A stretch of 64,000 nucleotides of DNA from contig OV884012.1 of assembly GCA_930367205.1 (NCBI GenBank), forward strand, positions 48,443,239 to 48,507,238, given 5' to 3'. Position 1 is the stretch's first letter, and each line of letters opens with the position of its first letter. The position numbers were made by a program, and so were the translations under genes. The notes beneath the pieces were generated by a model. The model was not told the DNA's origin, ran no database searches, and saw nothing but the letters and a program-made list of their open reading frames with translations. Source of the DNA: Acanthosoma haemorrhoidale (lineage: Eukaryota; Arthropoda; Insecta; Hemiptera; Acanthosomatidae). This document shows positions 33,501 to 46,095 of this stretch, in pieces.

Positions 33501-36500
33501 TAAAGTAGCTGAAGTAAGATATCTAGAAGATGATGAGTGCAGAGCAATATATTCGGCAGACAGACTGATCCAGCCGAAGATGCCCACCGTCGCCCTCACT
33601 CCCTGTTTCTGGGTAAGATGCGTTGTAGCTGAGGAATCACGACTGGCAGCCATGCTAAAGACTAATCGGCATTATAAAATAGGGATGTAGTTAGTGGGCT
33701 GGGTCTAACCTATTATTTCAGGGCCAAATTACCACCAGCAAACGCCTCAATTAAAACTTCAACCGGTCTAAAAAGGATGATAACGACAGACCAGCGGTGG
33801 AGCACAGGCTGGGGCCTTCCTTGTAAACTCGTTCGTGTAATAATTACGTTGGAAGGGGGGGGGGTTAGGAACCCACTTTTCGTTTACCTTAAACGGTTCT
33901 TGTCTTGTCGTTTTCTTTTATTTATTTATTTTTTTTAATTTTGATTCGAATCCTTTTTATTTTATTTCAGAGTAGCCGGTGATGGTTTTAATTTATAGCA
34001 ATTCCAATAAATCGTCAGCGGCTGTGTACACAGACAATTAACGACTTGAAGAAACTAAAAAGGTCTCGTAACATAGTGGTCGCGGGGTACATCTAACGAT
34101 CCATTCGTAAAAACTATCAACTGTCACGTCTAGAGCAAACGCCGAGATTAAATGCCATCATTGAATGAAAAATATAAATTATATTTAAAACCTTCCGCTC
34201 AATAAACACCGACGACACAACGATCAAATCTGTTATAATAACGATAATTTGCATAGTTTGATAGGATAATGATACAGAAATAATTATAGTATCATTACTA
34301 CATATACAGTTAAAATCAGACATGCAAAATTAGTTTCTAAATCATTAAATTAGTTTTGAGCCAGTTCCCTATAAAATTTGGAAAAGTTTGTATCATGTGT
34401 AAGAAACCGCAAGTTCCAAAAATAGATACATTTTGATATGTACATACATATATATTTATAAAATTTCTTGATAAATTCCAGGCCCGAAATGCTGAAAGAC
34501 ATGACAGTGTACCACGATAAGTCGTGACTCTAAAAACTGCGATACATATCCTGTAAACTGAACTGCGGCAGACGTTATATTATAACTTTTCAGTTCATTC
34601 AGTTTCGTTTTTGATGACTGTCATTCAGTTGATAGAGTTTAATTGAATATTCATATAACAGAAATTGTAAGCTTTACTACAGATTTCAAATGATTGTCTA
34701 GAGTTGGTTGGGTTGACGTGTATCAATTGCCCATTATTTATTTCATTTTCTAAATAAAGTGTTAACTTAATTCATTTCAATTTATTTTTTCAACTATTTA
34801 TGTTAGTTTGTTCGCCCAGGGAATGCATTTAAGTAATTTTTTTCATATATTTACATAAACAGAAGGCGGAGTACTTTGCCATTTCAACATTCTAATTTCA
34901 ACATTCACGACTTAATCCGGTAGACTTAACGGCATAAATAGCATAAACGTTTATTAAATTTGTTTATTACTCAGATGACATAAATACAGACATAAGTAAT
35001 AAACGCCCTTTGTTTGAATAATAATGAAATAAAAATTTAATTTAATTTTGTGTCAAAAAATTAAATAGAGCATTCATATATAGTTGTAAAAGCATATAAC
35101 CAATTCTAGAAATGAAATTAAATCACAAAATTCATAATTATCCATGATATATTCAATTAACAGTTTTGGCATCACTTGTATATCAATAACAAAAATGTCT
35201 CTATATTGTTGTAATTTTTTTTATGTTATTTCAATGGTTACGAGTTATTAACCACAATTAATAGTAGAGGTCATATTCAACTCATTGAGAAAAGAAAATC
35301 CTGTTAAAATGAAACGAAAAATATTCAGTACTTCCTAAGGCAATAAGAAATTAAGATGTTTACTATTTGTTATTAGTACCTAGTTTTAAAAATAATAAAC
35401 GCTATTTACCTTAAAAAAAAATGGACGGATTTCCGAAAATAGTAAGATAAATAAAGCCAAATAAAACAATAGGTTTTTTCATTCATAAAAAAATTTGAGA
35501 ATCATAACATTTTGTAATGAGGGGGTTTCCGTATATCATTTTATTTTTGAGCTCAAAGTAACTCATATCAGGGCTCTGTAATAAGAGAATTATCATTAAT
35601 AAGCAAAAATATTATATTTCCTACAGAATAGTGTTTATTTTCGTCTACAAATTCCTATCATTGCTATATTCTAAATAAATAATTAATCATTTTCGGGGAA
35701 TTTTTAACTATTTTATAATTTTTAATCTGTAGGAATTTTTAATAATTGGAAAACATGTAAATTTATATTCTGCTTACTTTATATAAATAATTTTAGTCTG
35801 GATCCTGTGTGGAATGTGTTATGTATAAAATTAAGTTATTTATTACAAAAAGAATCAGTGGATATTTAAATAGAGTAAATCAATGATAATACATCCAAAT
35901 CCATTTAAAAAACTTTAGCAACATAATTTATTAAATATAAAAACAAACATATACCCAACTAAAATTGTGCGCATAAAATCTATAGTTAATAGTTAGTAGT
36001 ATTGAGTCTATGAAGTGGATATAGTAAATATAGTAGGAATGAGTACTACTAAGATTGGTTATGAACTAAAGGGTTGGCAGACTAATTGCATTTTGTGCTT
36101 TTGGTTGTTGTCAGTTTGTTTTCTTGTTTTTCAATGGAGTCTCTTTGCCACGGAGTAAGGGAATAAAAGGAAAAACGAAACCCTGTACAAGAATCCATCA
36201 AAAACAAATTGTGATGAACGCGAAGTGAAATTTCAACTACCAGGGTTTGGGGTTATTTGGAAATGAAATATAGTAAGCAATCAGAAGTCAAGATTAATGG
36301 TTTGATACGACAATCTTTAGTATGCAGAAATAATACAAAAACAGTTTAAACAATTTGGTAGGCAAAAATGCTTGCAAAGAATGGTAGGCACTAAAAGATA
36401 TGCTTTAAATAATAATTACATCACATTTTTTTTAACATTCGATTTATTATAGTACTAAAGGCACTCCTTTTATGGACCGTCTAATTATTTTTGTATAACT

Positions 36501-37662
36501 TATAAGTTAGATAGTTTATCTAAGAATTTAAACCCTCTGGATTGCGTTCATTAAAAAGGTTTAAAGTTAAAGTGCAAAATCACTGAATATTTTTTTTTTT
36601 ATGAACATTTTAAAAACTGTTAAAACTTTTTTTATGACAGGACCCAAGCCTATAATAACTACAGCTGGTGATAAACATGTCTCTCATAATGAAATAATCT
36701 TGTATTCATTGTATTAATTATGTATAGCATAGTTGTTTTGAAATACTTCAGTTACATCATTTCCTTGAGTTGTTTGTTGAACTGTTCACGTTGTAAGGGG
36801 GTTAATTGATTGGTAATAATACACATATTGAAGTGGACTGAACAAAAAAAAAGGTGGATTTCACGATTAAACTATTGGTGATGGATAGTTTAAATTATTG
36901 CCTATCTAAAGAGAGGAGATCCTCTACGATAAATAGGGTTTTTTTTTTTTTTTTTTTCCTTTTAGCTCTCAAACTTATAAAAATAGGATGTGGGAAAAAT
37001 AAAGGAAAATTATTTTGGGCTAATAAGTGCCTTTCACTAAGGGGAGTCCCCTATTTGAAGGATGTATGAGAAGGATATAGGGTGTGGAATGTCTAAAAAG
37101 GCGGATGGAATCAGGAAGGTAGTGAGAGTCTACCAAGGGTTGAGCCTAGGGGCACCTAGGCAATGGATTGTAGTCGGCCAGGCAAAGGTGTTGAGCAATA
37201 TTATTTTATATACATATTCTACAAGTGGGCCCCAAAACATAATACAATCTATTTTAAATTAGAAAAAGTATACTACAACACGGTGAGTTCATTGTTACCC
37301 GTGAGAATATAAATGAGATGAAGGTTTTGTAGGAAGATCGGCTTGGATGATGAAAAAAAATGAACTTACCAAACTCAAATTGCCAAATTTCTTAAACAGT
37401 CGGCATCAATCTACCCATCACGCGGTCCTGATGCAGACGTACATATTATGCCGAAGCCCTGTCCCTGAATAAAATTGACGAATACTTAACAACTCTTTTC
37501 ATTTCATTTCAACTCATTTAAAGGTATATTATACAAAACCCTGGTTTATTTTGTTTATATTCTGCTACATTTCCTAAATACAATATAAGTAAAACAAAAT
37601 TGAATAATTTAGAATAAATACGGTTATAAAACATCTATTTTAAATGAAACATGAAATGTAAC
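33501..37662. other. AT-rich intergenic DNA, small GC-richer patches only
   Basis: A GC-richer patch lies at 33530-33870, ending in a poly-G run. A T18-19 run lies at about 36940-36958. From 36960 to 37262 is a moderately G-rich stretch with chance frames. No gene recognised. Confidence 0.55.
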
Positions 37663-37829
37663 TGTTGTGTCTATCGAACTATCGTATATCGATTCATCGA
37701 TTAGGTGAAGTCGTTGTTATCTAAGGATAAGCGGATTCATGTTCATGTTCAGTTTTGTTTCAATCACGTATTAAAGCAGTGTTCTCAAAAGTCTTCTTCT
37801 ATTTAAAATTCAACTAGTACATAATAAAC
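37663..37829 (+). repeat. Putative 5' LTR of a Ty3/gypsy-type element
   Basis: The boundaries are inferred. The left edge is the TGTTGTGTC at 37663 and the right edge is just before the primer binding site. The stretch contains repeated ATCGA words, a TATTTAAA near 37800 and an AATAAA at 37823-37828. A length near 165 bases is plausible for a short-LTR element. No second copy was seen downstream, so the true ends could not be tested by comparison. Confidence 0.5.
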
Positions 37830-37842
37830 TGGCGACGAGGAT
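37830..37842 (+). other. Primer binding site, tRNA-Ser type
   Basis: TGGCGACGAGGAT is complementary to the 3' end, including CCA, of the eukaryotic serine tRNA that ends in ATCCTCGTCG. It sits directly after the putative LTR and about 210 bases before the gag start, the normal place for the minus-strand primer site. tRNA-Ser priming is known for mag-type Ty3/gypsy elements. Confidence 0.75.
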
Positions 37843-38050
37843 CAAAAGCGAACTTTGGGTGTGTTACAGTGAACTGTTAATAGTTGTGAATTATGATTAT
37901 TATAAATACTGACTGTGAATAGTTTGTCTACATCGTGTTCAAGAACTTGGATCTTTATTATTACATTGCAAGTAATCATAAATAAACTATATTCAATTCT
38001 AAGTAAGTTACAATATTAATATTAAACAAGATAAAAAAAAAAAATTAAAT

Positions 38051-39433
38051 ATGGATCCTGAACAATTTAAACAATTTATGGCTGTTCAACAAGCACAATT
38101 TCAAGCCTTTTTACAGGGTGTAATTCCAATTCAAAAACAGTCCGAATCTATAATTTGTAATTTTGAAAATTTTGATAAATCTAAAGAATGTTTTTCTCAG
38201 TACCTTGAAAGATTCAATAATTATTTATTAATGAAAGGTTTGGAAAATAATGAATTTGCATCAAAAACAATTCTTTTAAATAGTATAGGTGCAGAACATT
38301 ATGAACTCTTAAAATTTTCTGCCATACCTAAAGAAGTTTCTAACTTAAATTACAAAGAAGTGATTGAAATTTTAAAGGATCAGTTAATTCCCAAATCAAG
38401 CGTAATTGTCGAACGTCATAGATTTTTATCACAGAAGCAGAATTCTAATGAACCAGTAAATACATATGCACACGAATTGAAAAAGTTTGTTCCTAAATGC
38501 CAATTTGTATGTGAATGTGGAAAGTCAGTCTCAGATATTTTCTTGTTGTCACAGTTTATTAGAGGCCTGAGCGATCAGTCGATGAGACAGCAATTATTAC
38601 TACAGAGCCCTGGTACATTCGATGAAGCCATAACAAAAGCTCGGGCATTAGAGGCATCTATCTCTGATAGCAGGGAGATTTCGGGAGAAAGGTCACATGA
38701 TTCTTCAATTAATATAGTTTCAAGACCTACAAGATCTTTCTCTACTGCACGCTTCCGACAAAAACAAACAATAGATTTTAAAAATCTTGGAATTGAAGGA
38801 CTATGTTTTCGCTGTGGCCGTAATAATCACAACGCTAAAGAATGTAAAGTAAAATTCAACCAGGTAAAGTGTAAATATTGCAAGAAAGAAGGACATGTTG
38901 AGAAAGTTTGTTTAAAAAAGCTTATCTCTTCCAAGAAAAATATTAATTCTGTTAATAATGAGGATGCTGATTCAAGTTCATTAGAAACATATGATGTTTA
39001 CCAGATAATTGATATTTATGCTGAGCAATCTCTTCAAACAATTCAAGATGCGCAAAAATATTTTGTTAATGTCAAAATTGAAGACAAGTTACAAACCTTC
39101 GAAGTGGATTCTGGTGCGGGACAGACTCTGCTACCCAAGTCTATTTTTAATAAACTTCAACTTAAAGCAAATATTCAAAGCACCAACATACGATTTAGGT
39201 CATACACATCTGAAATTGTGACTCCATTGGGTTATGTGGAAGCACCCGTTCAATACAGAGATATAGTATCGACAGAAATATTGTTTGTGGTTCCGGACGG
39301 ATTTACACCTCTACTGGGCCGTACCTGGATTCGACATTTGAACATTAAATTGGAAGATTTAGACATCAAGAATATTTCACCCCGAAGTGATTCTATAGCA
39401 TGCGTAAACACAACAGTAACTATTAGTAAATGA
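38051..39433 (+). CDS. LTR retrotransposon Gag-protease polyprotein, polymerase missing
   Basis: A 460-residue ORF with an ATG start and a TGA stop and no internal break. Residues about 35-205 form a retrotransposon-type Gag region, including QFIRGLSDQ. Two CX2CX4HX4C zinc knuckles follow (C252, C255, H260, C265 and C274, C277, H282, C287), the nucleic-acid-binding part. A retropepsin-like aspartic protease comes next, with the catalytic DSG at 353-355 and the conserved LLGRTW at 421-426. In the family Gag packages the element RNA and the protease cuts the polyprotein. The layout and the tRNA-Ser primer site suggest a Ty3/gypsy element of the mag or K02A2.6-like group. Related elements continue into reverse transcriptase, RNase H and integrase. 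Here the frame ends just after the protease, and I see no polymerase motif in any frame downstream. It is probably the 5' half of a broken element; a retained host gene is less likely. Confidence 0.9.
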   Translation: MDPEQFKQFMAVQQAQFQAFLQGVIPIQKQSESIICNFENFDKSKECFSQYLERFNNYLLMKGLENNEFASKTILLNSIGAEHYELLKFSAIPKEVSNLNYKEVIEILKDQLIPKSSVIVERHRFLSQKQNSNEPVNTYAHELKKFVPKCQFVCECGKSVSDIFLLSQFIRGLSDQSMRQQLLLQSPGTFDEAITKARALEASISDSREISGERSHDSSINIVSRPTRSFSTARFRQKQTIDFKNLGIEGLCFRCGRNNHNAKECKVKFNQVKCKYCKKEGHVEKVCLKKLISSKKNINSVNNEDADSSSLETYDVYQIIDIYAEQSLQTIQDAQKYFVNVKIEDKLQTFEVDSGAGQTLLPKSIFNKLQLKANIQSTNIRFRSYTSEIVTPLGYVEAPVQYRDIVSTEILFVVPDGFTPLLGRTWIRHLNIKLEDLDIKNISPRSDSIACVNTTVTISK

Positions 39434-42400
39434 AAAAGCGCTTTTTGACTAGTCCCATGTTGCTGATGTCTTCCTGGCTGTGTTGCTAGAAAATTGTTCT
39501 TCTACTCTTATCCACCACATAACTGTGACTAAGCGTACAAAATGCTTCAAGAGTGACTTGGACAAAGAGCGAAATAGCTGCATAATGTTTGCAGGCGTGA
39601 GGTAGGTCGGTCTCTTCTTGGCTCGATTCCAACTGTCCGGAAACCTGGACTTACGTTCTGAGTAAAGTCACAGTTTAATGAAGCATGAGATTTGTAGACC
39701 TTCCAACTTGTCCTTTTACTCTTGAGTCCAATGAGTCCAGGAGGATCCGTAATCGCACAGGGGCAATACACAATACCGAATTCGTCAATAGCTACTGTGC
39801 ACATGCGATGCCAGGTGTCTACCGTCCATGATGTACTCTACTGGCTCGTTTTTCCCCTGATTCCTCTGTAGGACTTGGTGATTCAACAGCCGCATGGGGA
39901 CAGTCATAACCACTTTTCCAAAAGTCTGCATCATCTCATTCAGAACAGTCAATGTCAAGATTATGTATTGCTCCCCTCTTTATCATCTCAAAATAGATGT
40001 TATAAATTTGATGTGAGTTAATTTTAGGCCTACTTCGTTCCCTCTACACAGAGAGGGCGATAGGTCATGTCGCCAGTGAGGGCAGCGATATAGACCAGAT
40101 GGCAACTTCCCATTAGCTCGATTAACTTGTAATAATATTTCAAGTTATAAAGAAAACTAACAGTGGCTTGGGGAATTCCAAAAACTATACTAGAAGTACC
40201 TCTTCAGTCATGCCCATCCATCATTATCTTTATTGTTTTATAGTTTATTGCCTGGCCCGAAGGGAGAAAATTGATTTCTTAAAACTTTATACATGATTGC
40301 GAAAACTTCTTAATATCAATAATAATTCATTCTATTTAACTCATTACGCAACATACTAATCATTATTTTATAACTGATCAATATTTATAACTCGTATTTC
40401 TGATGTTATTTATTACAGATTCATATTATGTAAAGCCTTCATTCCTATCAAGCAAATCTCGGTACCTGTTAAATGTTGTATCATGCCATTCCACCCCTTA
40501 ACAGTGTAGCTAAGGGCAATGAAACATCAATGAACCAACAAGATTGATAAACGAAACAAGACAAACAAGGGGGGAGCAGATCTGTTTGCTTCCGGCCTGT
40601 TAGATTTTCCTGATTTCACAGATTTCCTTCTGGCTCGCGACTCAGCAACTTGGGGTTGTCAAACATTAGTAGTGTTTGTTTTTAGTATTCTATTGAAACT
40701 ATAGTTTTTTCAGCCAAATCATAAGATGCACCGCAATTCCAGTTTTAATTTTCTACATTATAAAATTTTAACGACTCTTTTTTATTTTGCTCGTGAAAGC
40801 AGTTAAAAGATCTATAAATGACCACAGTATCATAGGAATTATATGATTTTAGAAATAAAAAAAATAAACACATATTTGACGAAAGCTATTTAAAAAAAAA
40901 TCAATTTAAGTTAGATACACAATACAACTGATGTTTTTTCTGTCTGCAAAAAGGCGCGGACATGATTTGAACGACAGTATTGACAACCGTTTGTGATTAT
41001 AGTCCGTTCCAAGTTCCAATGCATAAAACGTGTTTTCAATAAGGCGTGAGGATCTTTAATTTAATAATCTACAGAAAATTTATTTATTGCTGAATTAACA
41101 TTAATCAATCAGTCGGTCATGTCGTTGGTAACCAAATGAAACCTTCAGGCAAAGTTTAATTTCTCAAATCAGGAATCTCACTCCAGAATAGACTGAAACT
41201 TTATGAAAACAGGGTTTCTAGTTAAGTTCTTATGACGTTAAGATACAAACACAACTACAGAGATTGAAGCGATAATAATACGGCATGATCTCCATTTTAA
41301 GATAAACCAAAACAGAGGGAAATGGTAGAGGGGGGGGGGGCAAATAGTTAGAATTCTCCAAGAAAGAGACGGATAGGCAATTAAAGGTAATAAATCAAGG
41401 GATTAGCCGAACGGGGTCTGCTTCGGGTTTGGCGACTATAAAACCGAACTGCCCGGCAGTACGTTATAACACACCACCTTTGTCGGCGGGTTCGGCTCCT
41501 GACCGGATCTGGCTCAGCCAAGCTCTTTATTTCATAATCTATACCTGAGTGTAACAAGCCTAATCTCATCAAGGTAGCTGTTTTATTTATTACATTTTTT
41601 TTTCTAAAATGAGCACTTGTCAACTATCATTCATTCGTCACCACGATAACCGATTTCGCCCTTTCACCCACACCATTCATCAATGACACATGCAATAGCA
41701 AATTAATAGGCGTGTGCACGCCATAGCGATTTTAATTCATTATGGCCCGATCCGGCTCTAATCGGCATCATGAGAACCTCCTGGCTTGAAAGCCTTGAAA
41801 ATTAAAAGTGTAAAAGGATTTTAACAGCCTTATAGCCAATTACATATGAAACTATAATTAACAAGCATTGCAGGAACTCTTAATTAATTTCAAGGAGTCA
41901 AGGGTAGAATGAGTTCAACGAAGATCTAACCTCGAAGCGGTTATATTCAAGTACTCATTTCCTCCATACTTGCTTACAAGTTAAGTGACTTGAAAATTAC
42001 ATTCAAGTGCCAAACACGCATTAGAGCAAACGTACAGTGTTATAATCACAACAATTTAAAACTTAAAAGAAATAGAATAGCCATACCCTGCACCGACCAT
42101 TTTATTCAATCTGGTAACAATATTTATTATTCAAACGCTATCAATTCATTTCAGGTTTCAATTATGATGCATTGGCAAGTATAGCTGCTCTATGGATGGA
42201 GTTTTACGTACAGTGAGCGCATTATATTTCACTTCCGTAAAAAATAAAGTGATTGTTATCATATACTCGTCGTGAATGTTTGATTTAATGGACCAAATAC
42301 ACGAAAATTACTACCAAATCGACCGAAACACGAATAGACGTCATTCATTTAACTATTAATTGGTGCTAAAAAAATATATAATTCTTTACAATAATCTAAA

Positions 42401-42846
42401 ATTCATAATTCTTCCGGAAGTGCGCCAAATTAAAGATCTTCACTTCCTGATTAATAATACGTAATATTTATGCCGATGAGTTTGATCCAATCGCAGGATA
42501 ACTTTTTATATGAGTGTATTAAGTACTATTTTCAGAAAAGAGTCTCATAATAACAAACTCACTTCACTTGTTACTTTAGCAACACTGAGATCACTATAAA
42601 CAATATGCTAGTTGATTTGGACGACCAGGTAGGTTTCAATACGAATGTCCATGAAAAACAGTCATGACCAGATTTGGTCATTACAATCCATTGGCACAAA
42701 ATATTTATTATTTAAACATGAAAGAAAGCTTAGAGTAATATGTAATGGATCGATTCAGGTCTGCTTACAGGTTTTAACTTAAACACGTTTTATTTTATGC
42801 TAAATTCACACTAGTTTAAGTAAGGGACTTTGATACGAATCGTTTT
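39434..42846. other. Sequence beyond the broken retrotransposon; no gene recognised
   Basis: The first 550 bases (to about 39985) are GC-richer than what follows. On the minus strand there is a 60-codon open stretch at 39785-39975 with protein-like text (MTVPMRLLNHQVLQRNQGKN) and no long ATG ORF. A GC-rich patch lies at 41400-41530 and a poly-G run at about 41331-41340. The rest is AT-rich. Confidence 0.4.
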
Positions 42847-43314
42847 ATGTCTTACTTCCAGCCAGCGAGAAGAAACATCCAGAACGCGCATGTGCGAGCT
42901 CACAGACATAAGAACTGGCTGGCCACTACCACTGTCCCTGTGAGAGACTTGCCCCTCCGATCCAATTCCCACTGGTCGGTCTGGTTGCACTTCTTCACTA
43001 CAATTCCTCACATCCCTCATACAAAAGCAGCCGGCTGGCTCCCTTCGCAATCTCACTCCTTCGGCCTTAAAAGGAGGCGCGTTGCATGCAAGGGCCGGGT
43101 CATCCATCACCTTCTATGGCACGAATTCCTTGCGAAATTTCACTCCGGACCAGAACGCCATGAACCAACAGGGTCCAGAACATTTAAATCCCATGAAACG
43201 TTAACAGAATCAGAGTTCATATGTTCTACAAAGAGAAAAAAAGCTTTTAATTTATACCCTATGAAGGAATCTAAGTGCGAAATAAATAGAAAATTACACT
43301 CGTATTTAGCATAA
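42847..43314 (+). CDS. Hypothetical 155-residue ORF, unrecognised
   Basis: An ATG-started frame open for 468 bases in a GC-rich island. The opposite strand is also open for 99 codons (42811-43110). The translation (MSYFQPARRNIQNAHVRAHR, then many His, Arg and Trp) has no domain, signal peptide or membrane segment that I recognise. Openness on both strands suggests compositional bias or a decayed transposon rather than a gene. Confidence 0.15.
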   Translation: MSYFQPARRNIQNAHVRAHRHKNWLATTTVPVRDLPLRSNSHWSVWLHFFTTIPHIPHTKAAGWLPSQSHSFGLKRRRVACKGRVIHHLLWHEFLAKFHSGPERHEPTGSRTFKSHETLTESEFICSTKRKKAFNLYPMKESKCEINRKLHSYLA

Positions 43315-44475
43315 AAGGTCACTAATTGCCCGTCTAGTAAGTAGCGAAAACGTGACTAGGCGGTTCTTGCGCAATCGCAACAGCTTAAGTGGTAATAGTT
43401 TTACTTTTACACCAATCCATTACAGTATGTCAAGAGGTGAAAAAAATATTACATCTAATGCTGTAGTAACAAATAATGTTGTATTTTGTGATAAAGTTTC
43501 AAAACATATGTTAGTGATCAAAGTAGAGTAGAGACTTGTCACGTACTTTTCACATGAGAGAAATTACAGTTTTTTTGTTTATATACACATATATATATCC
43601 ACACTGTGGTAGAAAAAGTAAAAAAAAGAAAATTCGCCTGTTGTCTTCGGAATCATTTAAATAGAAGGCGGTTAACCTTAACGTGCTATTTTAAGGTTTG
43701 AACCCTTTTTCTAATCGATGGAGCAATTTTAGGGGTGGTTTCCATGACAAGGGTGGGAAAATATCTATAAACCAACTACCTAATAGGAAGGGTAACAACT
43801 ATCAAAGCAGGGAGGGGGGATTCTTGGGCGCGATGTGATTTACCACAGCTCATGGTGGGGAAGGATCTTCGATGGGTATACAACTAAAGCTCTATAGAGA
43901 ATGTGAAACCCTTCTTTTGGAAAGGCTAGACTAGACAAAATGATGAACCCTACATATAAAGCCTTGGAGTCACGGTTGAAGAAGAGAGTGGTTCTTCAAA
44001 ATTAATACATGCGCCTTCATCGTTTCTCTCTTCAGTTGTTGATTCATACTTCTCAAGAGTGTCACTCAGAGTTTCTACACTAATAAAAATCTAAAATCAT
44101 GACTAAAAATCCCTAAAAAGAAATAGGGTATTTTAATATTTTCCCAAACAGACGGTTTATAAGTTGGTCATTGGCCAAGTGTTTTATTGTGTATATCTTG
44201 TATTCTAAATCTAGTATTTGTAGAAATATATATACAGTATTGATTCCACAGTTTTAGACTCCATATCTGAGCTAATACGTCAATTAGTTCGTGGCATAGG
44301 AGCTGTGGACTCTTTATGAAAATTAAGACATGCGCATCAGACACCTCACTGTAAGTTGATCGAACTAATAATTATCTACTTTTAATATACTACTGTTATG
44401 TTTGCTGAAAATCATGCAGTCCAAACAGGCTACTTTTTTTTCATCTTGACACCCTTCTTCGGTTCTGGTTATCAG
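43315..44475. other. AT-rich DNA, nothing recognised
   Basis: No ORF or repeat partner was seen. A few G-rich patches (43730-43910). Confidence 0.6.
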
Positions 44476-44585
44476 GTTGAAAGCGGGAGAGATCCTAGAT
44501 GCTACACTAGCCGATATCGACGATGCGTTAAACACAACAGTGGACCATGCGACATCACGAGAGAACTTGAGCCACGTATGGGAAA
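44476..44585 (+). other. Candidate 110-base exon of an unknown gene
   Basis: A pyrimidine-rich stretch ending GGTTATCAG precedes G plus 36 open codons. The segment ends GGGAAA before GTGAGA, an acceptable donor. The encoded segment starts LKAGEILDATLADIDDALNT and ends with SRENLSHVWE, acidic, helical-looking and protein-like. Start phase is 2 and end phase is 1. The longer plus-strand ATG frame here (44398-44589) is a different frame and looks less like protein. Confidence 0.35.
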
Positions 44586-46020
44586 GTGAGACGTGTAAAC
44601 ACAGCCGCTGACCGCACGTGCTTCCAAGACCACAGGACACCGCGCTGTCTATCCCATCGTCCCCTTATTTATAACTTAGCTATAATATATAACAACAGAA
44701 CCAAGGGCACAACTTGTCTGGCTTCTCGTGCGTTAGCACAATGTTGGATATAGTGGTGTTCGCAAGTAGTAGTGGCTTAACACACTTGTATTAAGTTTTT
44801 ATTAATTGGTTATGTAATCAGGCAGCTCAGGTAAAAGCAACATTGCCAACTGTAGTTCAATATGAGCGACTGAATATCCACATGTAGAGAAAAATCACAG
44901 AATTTTATGCTTTTTACTGTTTCCGAAATCTCAGAAGTGGTTCTGTCGATAGTGTATTCCACCCACATCAAACCACCCTTAGCCTAGAGAAACCATGAAA
45001 ACTCAAAATTCACGTATATGTACAACAACTACATATAACTCAACTTATATCAATATTCACTCATCAATAGTCACTTTCAACGAGTCATAAACCACGGATT
45101 GCATAGATCGTTTGATATTCGAAGTTTAAATACAGGAAGAAAGACCTTATCTACAGTTTCCCTAACCTGACCTAAAGTAATGAAATGTCGATTACAAGCT
45201 GATAGTGATTTGTCAACACCCTCCATTAAATGTTAATAGTAAACATGTTTATAAGAATATATCGATTGTCAAAATTCTCCTCCCAAATACTTTTTTTTAT
45301 TAGAATAAATTATATATAACAAATTTATAATTATCATGTGAATTCTTATGTCCTTAGTGATTCAGCAGAAATTTTAATGGGCACAATTTAATTTGGGAAT
45401 CTAATAACCTAGATTTGAGCGATAATATACACTAATCAAAGTTCCACATTTTCGGCCAAAACAGTTTATTGGTTGTATATTTCAGGGTTACAAGTATCTA
45501 AAACTACTTTTATTTATAACTTTGGGATCATAAAGCCACATAAATATCCATTTTTATAAACTTTAATTTATTCTGTAACATTTATCTATAACATACTTTT
45601 TGTTTGTATGATGAAATAATTCGTATAAACAATAGGTTGCTACATGTATTACCTATTCTAAAAGCATTATAAAATAATAATAAATATGTTAATATTATAA
45701 TACATAAAATATGTACATAAATAAAAAAAATTAGAAGGGAAGTATTCTGTAGTGCCGTTACAGCTAACGTTTAAAATTAGGCCGCTTTCAATACTGAGAG
45801 AATTAATTTGTGAATTGCAGCAATGATTTAAAAAAAAAAAAAAACTATTTTACCGGCAGTCAATAATAAACGGAAGACGAAGAGTGGGAAATAAAATAAA
45901 AACGCGAGGACTTGACGCGGAATTGGCTGGCCATGATATATTTCCGATTCACAATCTAAATAAGTGGAGCTGTTTCGGCCGGAGGAGCACTATTTATTAC
46001 TAGTTAAATATAATTTTCAG
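44586..46020. other. AT-rich DNA between the two exon-like segments
   Basis: If both flanking segments are exons this is a 1.4 kb intron. Otherwise it is plain intergenic DNA. GC content rises from about 45880. Confidence 0.4.
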
Positions 46021-46095
46021 CAGAGCTGGAGAGGCTCATGAAGGCAAATATAAAGCGGAGAGGGACGGCTCCCCGATACCTCACGCAGATAATAA
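46021..46095 (+). other. Candidate 75-base exon of an unknown gene, or conserved non-coding block
   Basis: TATAATTTTCAG precedes, and an excellent donor (AATAA, then GTAAGTTA) follows. In phase 1 the segment reads ELERLMKANIKRRGTAPRYL and then TQII. Its start phase fits the end phase of 44476-44585, and joining the two makes a WETELERL junction. The GC-rich block around it (about 45880-46330) extends beyond both splice sites. That favours a regulatory block as an alternative reading. Confidence 0.3.

Noticed and set aside
33490..33688. 66-codon open plus-strand frame with protein-like text
   Set aside because: It starts inside the right end of the MITE and lacks an ATG at its beginning, so it is not an independent gene.
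39434..41000. Search for a 3' LTR or polymerase of the retrotransposon
   Set aside because: No copy of the TGTTGTGTC...AATAAAC segment and no reverse transcriptase motif in any frame was seen.
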